A DNA stretch of 10,007 nt, from positions 1 through 10,007 of the forward strand of contig CABUBZ010000064.1 in the NCBI GenBank assembly GCA_902489945.1. Reading direction: 5' to 3'. The translations under genes and the position numbers were made by a program. This stretch comes from an uncultured Collinsella sp. (GTDB lineage Bacteria; Actinomycetota; Coriobacteriia; Coriobacteriales; Coriobacteriaceae). The notes under the pieces were generated by a model, which had not been told where the DNA came from, ran no database searches, and was given only the letters and a program-made list of their open reading frames with translations. How positions within the stretch are numbered: the first letter of the stretch is position 1; the number at the start of each line of letters is the position of its first letter. Shown here in pieces: positions 1-6,080 of this stretch.

Positions 1-956
1 CCCATGCCGCAGGCAAGGAGGTCATCGTCAGCCGCGGCGAGCTTGTCGAGATCGGCGGCAGTTTCCGTATCCCCGATGTTATGGAGGCCTCGGGTGCCAA
101 GCTCGTTGAGGTCGGGGCCACCAACCGCACGCATTTGAGCGACTACGAGCGCGCCATTACGCCCGATACGGCAATGATCCTCAAGGTCCATCCTTCCAAC
201 TATCGCATCGAGGGTTTTCACGAGGAGGTGGGTTCTCGGGAGCTTGCGGCGCTTGCTCACAAGCATGGCCTGCTGTTCTACGAGGACCAGGGGTCGGGCG
301 CGCTGTTGCCCGACGACATCTTGGTGCGCGGAGGCGAAGAAACCACGCCGGCTTCGGTCGCGGCGGGGCTCGATATCGTGTCATGCTCGGGCGATAAGCT
401 GCTCGGTGCCGCACAGGCGGGCATTATCATGGGCCGTCGCGATCTGGTCCAGGCTTGCGGGTCGCATCCGCTTATGCGTGCCCTGCGCCCGGGCAAGCTC
501 GCACTGGCTGCGCTCGAGGCTACACTGCGCATTTATATGGATGGGGCGGATGTGGCCCATCGCGAGGTGCCGGTGCTCAACATGCTCACGCTTCCGCAGG
601 CTCATCTGGAGCGTCGCGCACGCAAGCTGCGCGAGCTGATGGTGGCAGGCCTCGATAAGGCGGGTCGCCCGTGCGCCGTTCAGGTGGAGATCGTCGAAGA
701 GTCGTCGACTCCCGGCGGCGGCTCGCTGCCTACCGTCGAGTTGCCCACGAAGTGCGTGGCCGTCTGCCCGGTCGACGGGCGCCTGTCCGTCGACGCGCTC
801 AAGCGCTCGCTCGTTCAAGACTTCGATACGCCGGTCGTCACGCGCGCCTCGCACGACCGCATTCTGTTTGATGTGCGCACGCTCGTAGGCGACCGCGATA
901 TCGAGACGGCGGCATCGACGCTCGTCGCGTGCGTTGAGAAGGCGATTGCTCGATGA
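1..956 (+). CDS. selA: L-seryl-tRNA(Sec) selenium transferase, 5'-truncated
   Basis: SelA is a PLP enzyme that converts Ser-tRNA(Sec) to Sec-tRNA(Sec) using selenophosphate, in the cytoplasm. The gene is cut by the window edge. The reading frame is open from base 3, and the peptide before the first internal ATG (position 81) is already typical SelA (EVIVSRGELVEIGGSFRIPD), so that ATG is not the start. Further SelA hallmarks are GATNRTHLSDY, KVHPSNYRIEGF, YEDQGSGAL and the PLP-lysine motif SCSGDKLLGAAQAGII, with the Schiff-base Lys codon at 396-398. About 318 residues are visible; the family is usually around 460, so roughly the N-terminal third is missing. The TGA stop at 954-956 overlaps the selB start in ATGA, which indicates translational coupling. 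No frame disruption is visible. The identification is secure. Confidence 0.96.
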   Translation, partial: HAAGKEVIVSRGELVEIGGSFRIPDVMEASGAKLVEVGATNRTHLSDYERAITPDTAMILKVHPSNYRIEGFHEEVGSRELAALAHKHGLLFYEDQGSGALLPDDILVRGGEETTPASVAAGLDIVSCSGDKLLGAAQAGIIMGRRDLVQACGSHPLMRALRPGKLALAALEATLRIYMDGADVAHREVPVLNMLTLPQAHLERRARKLRELMVAGLDKAGRPCAVQVEIVEESSTPGGGSLPTVELPTKCVAVCPVDGRLSVDALKRSLVQDFDTPVVTRASHDRILFDVRTLVGDRDIETAASTLVACVEKAIAR

Positions 957-2920
957 GTGAGGTTCAAGTGCTGGTGGAGTGTCCCGTTATCGTTGGCACG
1001 GCGGGTCATGTCGACCACGGTAAGTCGGCGCTCATCGAGGCGCTGACGGGTAAAAACCCCGACCGTCTGGAGGTTGAGCGCCGTCGCGGCATGACGGTGG
1101 AGCTTGGCTTTGGCGAGCTGGCGCTGCCGAGTGGCAAGATCGTTGGTCTGGTCGACGTGCCGGGCCATGCGCATTACTTGCGCGCCATGGTGCAGGGTGC
1201 CACGGGTATCGACGTCGCCGTGCTGGTGGTATCGGCCGTTGAGGGCGTAATGCCGCAGACGCGTGAGCACGTGCATGTACTGGAGTTGCTGGGTGTCACG
1301 CATATGGTGGTGGCGCTGACCATGCGCGATCTGGCCGATGCCGAGATGACCGAGCTTGCCGAGCTCGATGTCGATGACTTTTTGTTGGGTACCGTGTTTG
1401 CGGGCGCGCCGATTGTGCCCGTGTCGTCTAAGACGGGCGAGGGGATCGACGGGCTCCTTGCGGTGCTCGACGAGCAGGTAAGTGCCTGCTGGGATTCCTG
1501 TCGCGAGCGTGCCGAGCGTGGCGATGCCGCGCCGCGCCTGCCGATTGACCGCTGCTTTACGATCAAGGGCGTCGGCACTGTCGTGACGGGAACGCTGCAC
1601 GATGCGCCCGTTGCGGTGGGTGACGAGCTGATGGCTTTACCGTCGCGTACGGTCTGTCGTGTGCGCGGGATTCAGGTGCATGGCGATACGCCGCGCGCGC
1701 TGCCTGGGCAACGCGTGGCGCTCAACCTGGTAGGTGACGGTGTCGCGGCACTTGACCGTGGCGAGATGCTCGGCGTGGCGGACCGCTTTGGTCAGACGTT
1801 GCGCTTTATGATGACGTTCACCTACCTGGGTCGCGAGGGCGCCAAGCCGCGCGTGCTCGAGTCGGGCGCGCGCGTGCATGTGATGGCCGGCACGGCCGAG
1901 GTTGTCGGCCGCATCATGCTTTTGGAGGGCGAGGCCCCCATGGCGGTGGGCGAGACCCGTACCGTACAGGTGCGCTTGGAGGAGCCGCTGCCGCTGCGCG
2001 CTGGAGACCACGCCGTGGTGCTGTCGTATTCGCCCGTTATGCTCATTGGCGGCGGGCGCGTACTGCTTTCGCGCTGCCGTCGCTCGCGCGAGCTTTCGGC
2101 GGGGGAGCGCACGCTGCTTGCGGCGCTTGAGGCCGGCGATGCCGTCGCTGGTGTGGATGCGTGGCTGGCGCTGCAGGCGTTGCCGGTCGTGGTTGCCGAC
2201 GTTGCCGCAGCGCTAGATCTTGTTTCCGTTGAGGCCGACGCCGCGCTGAACGAGCTGGTGGCGCGAGGTGTTGTTTACAAGCTTGCCGGCTCGGGCGATG
2301 CGCTGTATGTGAATGCCGCCGTGCTCGACGCCGCGATGGATGCACTGGCAGCGACCCTGTCCGCCATGCACGCGGCTGCCCCCAAGGAGACGGGCTTTAC
2401 GCCCGGCGCCGTTGCCCATGCTGCGTGGTCTGCCGCTGATGATGGCGTTGCCGCGGCTCTGATTGCCGAGGGCTGCTCGCGTGGCGTGTGCGCCGCCGAG
2501 GGCGCCGAGGTATTCGATCCGCATTCGGCCGCCGCGGCGGCACGCGTGGTTCGCGAAGCCTGCGAACGTATCGTTGCCTTGCTGGACGAAGCCGGCCTCG
2601 ATGCACCGACGTTGCCCGAGGTGGGCGAGCAACTGCAGCTCGATCGCGACACCATGACGCGTGCCCTGCGCGAGCTTTCGCTCAACCGCTCGATCGTTAA
2701 GGTCGAGCGCGACGTTGCCCTGTCCGCTGCCGCCGAGGCCCATGCGCGCGAGCTTGTTGCCGCTGCCATTGAGGCAGCCGGCGGCGCTGCCACCACGAGC
2801 GTGCTGCGCGAGGCCCTGGGTGTGTCGCGCAAACGTGCCATCAGCATCTTGGAACACCTGGATGCCGTGCGCTTTACGGTGCTCGACAAAGACGCCGGCG
2901 GCCTGAGGTCCCTGCGCTAG
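953..2920 (+). CDS. selB: Selenocysteine-specific elongation factor SelB
   Basis: SelB is the GTPase that carries Sec-tRNA(Sec) to the ribosome at UGA codons marked by a SECIS hairpin. The 655-residue product has an EF-Tu-like G domain: G1 GTAGHVDHGKS (residues 15-25), the RRGMTVELGF switch I region (44-53) and G3 DVPGH (68-72). Domain II follows, with PIDRCFTIKGVGTVVTGT, then domain III to about residue 370. The long C-terminal part is expected to hold the winged helices that bind SECIS RNA; it ends with SRKRAISILEHLD, a signature of the last winged helix. Length is normal for SelB. The start ATG overlaps the selA stop and has GAGAAGG 10 nt upstream inside selA. Oddity: the G4 motif reads T-M-R-D (123-126) where SelB normally has T-K-x-D. 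The stop is TAG, and selC follows about 150 bp later. Confidence 0.97.
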   Translation: MSEVQVLVECPVIVGTAGHVDHGKSALIEALTGKNPDRLEVERRRGMTVELGFGELALPSGKIVGLVDVPGHAHYLRAMVQGATGIDVAVLVVSAVEGVMPQTREHVHVLELLGVTHMVVALTMRDLADAEMTELAELDVDDFLLGTVFAGAPIVPVSSKTGEGIDGLLAVLDEQVSACWDSCRERAERGDAAPRLPIDRCFTIKGVGTVVTGTLHDAPVAVGDELMALPSRTVCRVRGIQVHGDTPRALPGQRVALNLVGDGVAALDRGEMLGVADRFGQTLRFMMTFTYLGREGAKPRVLESGARVHVMAGTAEVVGRIMLLEGEAPMAVGETRTVQVRLEEPLPLRAGDHAVVLSYSPVMLIGGGRVLLSRCRRSRELSAGERTLLAALEAGDAVAGVDAWLALQALPVVVADVAAALDLVSVEADAALNELVARGVVYKLAGSGDALYVNAAVLDAAMDALAATLSAMHAAAPKETGFTPGAVAHAAWSAADDGVAAALIAEGCSRGVCAAEGAEVFDPHSAAAAARVVREACERIVALLDEAGLDAPTLPEVGEQLQLDRDTMTRALRELSLNRSIVKVERDVALSAAAEAHARELVAAAIEAAGGAATTSVLREALGVSRKRAISILEHLDAVRFTVLDKDAGGLRSLR

Positions 2921-2945
2921 ATCGGCCGCCCCGCCCCACCTCCTC

Positions 2946-3012
2946 AGTTGCGGTGAAATAGTTCCTATTTGGAGGCTTTGGCAGCAAATACAGGAACTAT
3001 TCCACCGCAACT
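2946..3012. repeat. Long intergenic palindrome, copy 1
   Basis: Inverted repeat starting 26 bp after the selB stop. The left arm 2946-2966 and right arm 2992-3012 pair at 20 of 21 positions, with one A/C mismatch. Inside, ATTTG (2967-2971) can pair with CAAAT (2985-2989), leaving a small bulge and a 13-nt loop. The outer arm core TTGCGGTGAAATA recurs in the palindrome at 6081-6143, while the inner part differs. No T-tract follows directly, so it is not a standard intrinsic terminator, although a transcript of it would fold strongly and could help end selAB mRNA. Function unknown. Confidence 0.85.
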
Positions 3013-3048
3013 TCTTGCTCGTCTTTTTGGGATGGAGCCGTTTCGGTT

Positions 3049-3057
3049 TGGTAAAAT
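3049..3057 (+). promoter_or_regulatory. Possible extended -10 promoter for selC
   Basis: TGG followed by TAAAAT (3052-3057) matches an extended -10 element (TGn then a TATAAT-like hexamer), 12 bp before the mature tRNA 5' end. That spacing would allow a short 5' leader removed by RNase P. A weak -35 candidate, TTGGGA at 3027-3032, lies at a long 19-bp spacing. The flanking GTTTGGTA also occurs in the candidate promoter at 6196-6204. Prediction by eye only. Confidence 0.45.
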
Positions 3058-3069
3058 ACCGCCGCACTT

Positions 3070-3166
3070 GGGAACGGATGGGCTCCGGTGGGCTCCGCGG
3101 TCCTCAAAACCGTTGCGAGGCGTGCAAAACGTCTTGGATGTGTTCGATTCACATACGTTCCCGCCA
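3070..3166 (+). tRNA. selC: tRNA-Sec (anticodon TCA)
   Basis: The 97-nt gene folds as bacterial tRNA-Sec. The acceptor stem 3070-3077/3155-3162 has seven Watson-Crick pairs plus a G-A mismatch at the eighth. The D-stem has six pairs (3080-3085/3090-3095) around a 4-nt CGGT loop, a tRNA-Sec signature. The anticodon stem (3097-3101/3109-3113) encloses the loop CCTCAAA with anticodon TCA at 3104-3106. The extra arm is long, with 8 pairs (3116-3123/3129-3136). The T-stem has five pairs and the loop is TTCGATT. The discriminator G is at 3163 and CCA (3164-3166) is encoded. The tRNA is charged with Ser by SerRS, converted by SelA and delivered by SelB, both encoded just upstream. Oddities: the base at position 33 is C rather than the near-universal U, and the eighth acceptor pair is broken. 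Confidence 0.96.
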
Positions 3167-3203
3167 TACGCTACCAGCGCTTTTGTGCTCGCGGTCTTGC
3201 TGC

Positions 3204-3230
3204 GTGCCGCAAAGGCGCTGTTTTGTTTTT
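3204..3230 (+). terminator. Possible weak intrinsic terminator after selC
   Basis: The hairpin GTGCC (3204-3208)/GGCGC (3214-3218), with one T-G wobble and loop GCAAA, is followed by the T-rich run 3221-3230 (TTTTGTTTTT). It lies 38 bp beyond the tRNA CCA end and is correctly oriented to stop selC transcription. The stem is only five pairs, so confidence is modest. Two other small hairpins follow: 3232-3246 (TACGA/TCGTA) and 3248-3263 (CGCCG/CGGCG). I see no convincing mobA promoter among them. Confidence 0.4.
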
Positions 3231-3304
3231 GTACGAGCTTTTCGTAGCGCCGTTATTTCGGCGGCTGTATTTAGCTTCGTGCGCTGGATTTTGAACGTGC
3301 CGAT

Positions 3305-3310
3305 GGAGGT
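3305..3310 (+). promoter_or_regulatory. Ribosome binding site deciding the mobA start
   Basis: GGAGGT lies 10 nt before the ATG at 3321. The same frame is open far upstream, through the tRNA-Sec gene, and contains earlier ATGs at 3015 and 3303. This Shine-Dalgarno match and the start of protein-family similarity both favour 3321. Confidence 0.7.
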
Positions 3311-3320
3311 GTTTTGCCGT

Positions 3321-3953
3321 ATGACTGCCGTAAGACGTGCCGATCTTTCTTGTGTCGTCCAGGCGGGCGGGTTGTCGTCGCGCATGGGCTGCGATAAGGC
3401 GCGCATGGCGTTTTGCGGCGAGCCGCTCATCGAGCGCGTGCTGGGTCGGCTGGCGCCAGTTGCCGGCGAGTTGGTCGTGACGACGTCGCGTCCCAGCGAG
3501 CTTGCCTACCTTGAGGAGCGCACGTTTGGCGGCCTGGTGCCGCGTGTGGTGGCGGACCTTGAAGGCTCTGCGGGCGCCATGCGCGGCATCGCGAGCTCGT
3601 TGGCTGCGGCTCGGCTGCCTCTCGTGGCGATCGTTGCCTGCGATATGCCGTTTGTCTCGCCGGAACTCATCGGCGCGCTTGCCGGTCATGTTGAGGCCGA
3701 GGCGCTCGATGTGTGCGTGCCGCGTGAGGAGCGGGGGATTGAGCCGCTTTGCGCCGTCTGGCGCCGTGACGCGTGTGCGCCGGTTGCCCATGAGCTGCTT
3801 GCCTGCGACCGCCAGCGCATTCGCTGCCTGATCAATCGCGTTCAGGCCGGTTATATGGATGAGCCGCAGATCGTTAAGGCCGCGGGTTCGACGCTCTGCT
3901 TCGAGAACGTCAATACGCCCGAGGAGTTTGCGGCGGCCGAGTTGCTCGCCTAG
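3321..3953 (+). CDS. mobA: Molybdenum cofactor guanylyltransferase MobA
   Basis: MobA transfers GMP from GTP to molybdopterin-bound Mo, giving the guanine-dinucleotide cofactor used by DMSO-reductase-family enzymes such as formate dehydrogenase. The 210-residue product has the nucleotidyltransferase signature QAGGLSSRMGCDKA (residues 14-27), with the GG loop, R21 and K26 in place. It also has the metal-binding ACDMPF motif (D108) and the C-terminal NVNTPEEF seen in MobA proteins. Length is close to the E. coli protein (about 194). The first residue of the usual LAGG loop is Q here, a mild deviation. The related MocA (cytidylyltransferase) is an alternative, but the LxGG/RMGxDK pattern with the NxNTPEE ending fits MobA better. 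The next gene begins 15 bp downstream, probably in the same transcript. The position beside Sec genes suggests service to a Sec- and Mo-containing enzyme (inference). Confidence 0.9.
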   Translation: MTAVRRADLSCVVQAGGLSSRMGCDKARMAFCGEPLIERVLGRLAPVAGELVVTTSRPSELAYLEERTFGGLVPRVVADLEGSAGAMRGIASSLAAARLPLVAIVACDMPFVSPELIGALAGHVEAEALDVCVPREERGIEPLCAVWRRDACAPVAHELLACDRQRIRCLINRVQAGYMDEPQIVKAAGSTLCFENVNTPEEFAAAELLA

Positions 3954-3968
3954 ACGATTGGAGTTGCC

Positions 3969-4364
3969 ATGTCTCACGATATTTGTCCCGACACGGGAGA
4001 ACCTTGCACTTGCGATGGGTCCGAGCCTTGCACCTGCGGCCGCGGCGGCTGTGGACATACGGCCGAGGAAGAGGCAGCGGCGGCTGCGTATCGCGATGCA
4101 CACCGCGAAGGCCCGTCCGGTGATGCTCTCGACCATGAACGCAAGATCATCGTTTCGTTCGATAGCACCTTCGATGTGATGGAATGCGAGCAGCTGTGCC
4201 TTGCCGCCGGTGTGCCCGGGCGCATCATGCCGCTGCCCGGCTCCATCACCGCCGGCTGCGGGCTGTGCTGGGCCATGCCGTTCTCGGGCGATGCACTCGC
4301 CGCCTTCCGCGCTGCCACCGAAGGCCGCATAACCCCCGCCGACTATCATCAGCTCGTCCTCTAA
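3969..4364 (+). CDS. Cys-rich DUF3343 protein (putative Se/S carrier-like)
   Basis: Small 131-residue protein with two parts. Residues 59-131 match the DUF3343 family, named putative Se/S carrier-like for its relation to YedF/TusA-type proteins: a first strand with IIVSFDSTFDVMECE, then LAAGVPGRIMPLPGSITAGCGLCWAMPF. In this family the GCGL Cys (C97 here) is the likely chalcogen-binding residue; a second Cys, C100, makes a C-G-L-C pair. The N-terminal 30 residues hold six Cys (C6, C13, C15, C21, C23, C28) and a duplicated EPCTC motif, suggesting metal or persulfide/selenide binding. This is followed by an acidic, Ala-rich linker. GGAG lies 5 nt before the ATG. It follows mobA by 15 bp and is likely co-transcribed. 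Its location beside selA-selB-selC supports a role in selenium or sulfur handling, but the biochemical activity is unproven. No signal peptide or membrane segment is seen. Confidence 0.8.
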   Translation: MSHDICPDTGEPCTCDGSEPCTCGRGGCGHTAEEEAAAAAYRDAHREGPSGDALDHERKIIVSFDSTFDVMECEQLCLAAGVPGRIMPLPGSITAGCGLCWAMPFSGDALAAFRAATEGRITPADYHQLVL

Positions 4365-4371
4365 CCGTCAG

Positions 4372-4461
4372 CACCACCATAAAGGTGCCTGTCCCCAATG
4401 TGGTGGTTTGGAACACGTGGACGAAACAGGTTTGAAACACGGGTTTTGCATGTCAGGCACT
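4372..4461. repeat. Repeat-rich intergenic block upstream of gdhA
   Basis: Several overlapping repeats lie between the DUF3343 gene and gdhA. There is a 6-bp inverted repeat CCACCA (4374-4379)/TGGTGG (4401-4406) and a 7-bp inverted repeat GTGCCTG (4385-4391)/CAGGCAC (4454-4460). There is also a direct repeat, GGTTTGGAACACG (4405-4417) and GGTTTGAAACACG (4429-4441), matching at 12 of 13 bases with 24-bp spacing. The G[GA]AACA core occurs three times (4410, 4423, 4434). It could be an operator array for gdhA or a copy of a dispersed intergenic repeat. No coding potential was accepted here. Confidence 0.4.
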
Positions 4462-4542
4462 CAAAAACGCTTCTACCTGCATCGTAATCAAAACGAAACA
4501 TCCGCTCGTCGGCTTATGCGAAACTTTGCCGCAACAGTGCGA

Positions 4543-4548
4543 TATTAT
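4543..4548 (+). promoter_or_regulatory. Possible -10 region for gdhA
   Basis: TATTAT, in a locally AT-richer stretch about 75 bp before the gdhA ATG, is the best -10-like hexamer in the spacer. No good -35 lies at 16-18 bp, so the assignment is weak. A promoter in this spacer is expected because gdhA is preceded by a long gap and ends in its own terminator. Confidence 0.25.
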
Positions 4549-4565
4549 CCATACACGATAAAGCT

Positions 4566-4586
4566 CGCGGCGCATGGGGTGCCGCG
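4566..4586 (+). promoter_or_regulatory. GC-rich hairpin in the gdhA leader
   Basis: CGCGGC (4566-4571) and GCCGCG (4581-4586) form a perfect 6-bp stem with a 9-nt loop, 34 bp before the gdhA start and downstream of the candidate -10. It has no T-tract, so it is not a simple terminator. It may stabilise the mRNA leader or be incidental in GC-rich DNA. Confidence 0.35.
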
Positions 4587-4611
4587 ACCAACATTTTCGT
4601 TTCCCATCATT

Positions 4612-4617
4612 GGAGGA
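4612..4617 (+). promoter_or_regulatory. Ribosome binding site deciding the gdhA start
   Basis: GGAGGA lies 3 nt before the ATG at 4621, or 4 nt if only GGAGG is counted, which is a tight but usable spacing. The frame stays open upstream to an ATG at 4408, but that extension has no family similarity and covers the repeat block and candidate promoter. Confidence 0.7.
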
Positions 4618-4620
4618 AGC

Positions 4621-5958
4621 ATGAGCTACACGCAGAAAGTTCTCGAAGAGCTCAAGGCCCGCTATCCCGAGCAGCCTGAGTTCATCCAGGCCGCGACCGA
4701 GATCCTCGGCACCATCCAGCCGGCGCTCGACGCCCACCCCGAGTACGAGGAGGCCGCCCTGCTGGAGCGCCTCGTCGAGCCCGAGCGCATCGTCATGTTC
4801 CGTGTTCCCTGGGTCGACGACCAGGGCAAGGTTCAGGTCAACCGCGGTTACCGTGTCGAGTTCAACTCTGCCATTGGACCCTACAAGGGCGGCCTGCGCT
4901 TTAACCCGACGGTCACCCTGGGTATGCTCAAGTTCCTGGGTCTGGAGCAGATCCTCAAGAACAGCCTGACCACCCTTCCCATGGGCGGCGGCAAGGGCGG
5001 CTCCGACTTTGACCCCAAGGGCAAGTCCAACAACGAGATCATGCACTTCTGCCAGTCTTTCATGACCGAGCTCTATCGCCACATCGGCCCCAACACCGAC
5101 GTTCCCGCCGGCGACCTGGGCGTTGGCGGCCGCGAGGTTGCCTACCTGTTCGGTCAGTACAAGCGCCTGACCAACGAGTGGACCGGCGTCCTTACCGGCA
5201 AGGGCCTCTCCTTTGGCGGCTCGCTTGCCCGTACCGAGGCCACCGGCTACGGCCTGGCCTACTTTGTGGACGAGTACCTCAAGAGCCGCGGCGACTCCTT
5301 CGAGGGCAAGAACGTCGTCGTTCACGGCTCCGGTAACGTCGCCATCTACGCCGTCCAGAAGGTCTCCCAGCTCGGCGGCAAGGTGCTGGCCTGCTCCGAT
5401 ACTCACGGCTGGGTCGAGGATCCCGACGGCATCGACTACACCGTGCTCGAGCACGTCTACAACAAGAAGCGCTCCGGCCACGACAAGGGCGTTACGCTCG
5501 CTATGTACGTTGACGAGAAGCCCAACGCCGTGTGGCACGAGGGCGACGGCCGTGGCGTTTGGCAGCTGCCCTGCGCTCGCGAGAACACGCTGCTGCTCGA
5601 GGACGCCCAGGCGCTCGTCGCCAACGGCTGCAAGGTGGTCGGCGAGGGCGCGAACATGCCCACGACCATCGAGGCCACGACTTACTTCCAGGAGAACGGC
5701 GTTGCCTTTATGCCCGGTAAGGCTGCCAACGCCGGCGGCGTGCTCGTGTCCGGCCTGGAGATGAGCCAGAACGCTGAGCACCTGTCCTGGACCTTCGAGG
5801 AGGTCGACGGCAAGCTCGAGCAGCTCATGCGCGGCATGTTCCACAACGTGGACGACACCGCCAAGGAGTACGGCCAGGAGGGCAACTTTGTCATGGGCGC
5901 TAACATCGCCGGCTTCCTGAAGGTCGCCGACGCTATGCTCGCCCAGGGCGTCTGCTAA
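4621..5958 (+). CDS. gdhA: NADP-type glutamate dehydrogenase
   Basis: Hexameric-type glutamate dehydrogenase interconverting 2-oxoglutarate plus ammonia and glutamate; this subfamily usually works in ammonia assimilation with NADPH. The 445-residue product is nearly the same length as E. coli GdhA (447). The substrate-binding GPYKGGLRF has K89; the catalytic loop PMGGGKGGSDFDPKGKS has K125; DVPAGDLGVG carries the catalytic Asp D165. The Rossmann glycine motif is GSGNVA (236-241), followed by strand 2 ending ACSDTHG. Ser after that strand, rather than an acidic residue, agrees with NADPH preference, although cofactor choice cannot be proved from sequence. VGEGANMPTT and FMPGKAANAGGV are family hallmarks. 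Codon use is strongly biased to C-ending codons (AAC, GAC, ATC), more than in the flanking genes, consistent with high expression. It appears to be monocistronic. Confidence 0.97.
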   Translation: MSYTQKVLEELKARYPEQPEFIQAATEILGTIQPALDAHPEYEEAALLERLVEPERIVMFRVPWVDDQGKVQVNRGYRVEFNSAIGPYKGGLRFNPTVTLGMLKFLGLEQILKNSLTTLPMGGGKGGSDFDPKGKSNNEIMHFCQSFMTELYRHIGPNTDVPAGDLGVGGREVAYLFGQYKRLTNEWTGVLTGKGLSFGGSLARTEATGYGLAYFVDEYLKSRGDSFEGKNVVVHGSGNVAIYAVQKVSQLGGKVLACSDTHGWVEDPDGIDYTVLEHVYNKKRSGHDKGVTLAMYVDEKPNAVWHEGDGRGVWQLPCARENTLLLEDAQALVANGCKVVGEGANMPTTIEATTYFQENGVAFMPGKAANAGGVLVSGLEMSQNAEHLSWTFEEVDGKLEQLMRGMFHNVDDTAKEYGQEGNFVMGANIAGFLKVADAMLAQGVC

Positions 5959-5983
5959 ATCTTCGCTCGACATAGCATGTGAT

Positions 5984-6017
5984 AAGGCTCCCAGCTATCC
6001 GGCTGGGAGCCTTTTTT
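5984..6017 (+). terminator. Intrinsic terminator of gdhA
   Basis: A perfect 10-bp GC-rich stem (GGCTCCCAGC 5986-5995 with GCTGGGAGCC 6002-6011) and a 6-nt loop are followed directly by six T (6012-6017). It starts 26 bp after the gdhA stop. The AA at 5984-5985 could extend the stem into the T-tract, so it might act on both strands. Confidence 0.93.
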
Positions 6018-6080
6018 GATCCGCATGCGACGGAGGAAAATGGATCATTTCCCTCGGCCCTCTGCCGACCGCCCCTTAAG

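Noticed and set aside
954..956. TGA at the end of selA as a possible selenocysteine codon
   Set aside because: It lies at the normal SelA C-terminus and forms the usual ATGA overlap with selB; no continuation of family similarity follows in that frame.
2946..3012. Palindrome 1 as a standard intrinsic terminator of selB
   Set aside because: No T-tract follows the stem; the nearest T-run (3024-3028) is 11 bp away. It is kept as a repeat of unknown function.
2969..3247. Small open frame overlapping palindrome 1 and selC
   Set aside because: It covers a structural RNA gene and has no ribosome binding site or similarity that I recognise.
3015..3320. N-terminal extension of mobA from an ATG at 3015
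   Set aside because: It would run through the tRNA-Sec gene and adds about 100 residues with no MobA similarity; the ribosome binding site at 3305-3310 supports the start at 3321.
3171..4349. Long minus-strand frame opposite mobA and the DUF3343 gene
   Set aside because: Rich in Arg, Ala and His without domain motifs; both genes on the plus strand are recognisable.
4408..4620. Upstream extension of gdhA from an ATG at 4408
   Set aside because: The extra 71 residues lie over repeats and a candidate promoter and are foreign to GdhA; GGAGGA before 4621 sets the start.
4453..5973. Long open frame on the minus strand across gdhA (about 506 codons)
   Set aside because: Composition is dominated by Val, Leu, Ala and Gly as expected for an antisense shadow of a GC-rich gene; there is no recognisable domain and the opposite strand is clearly gdhA.
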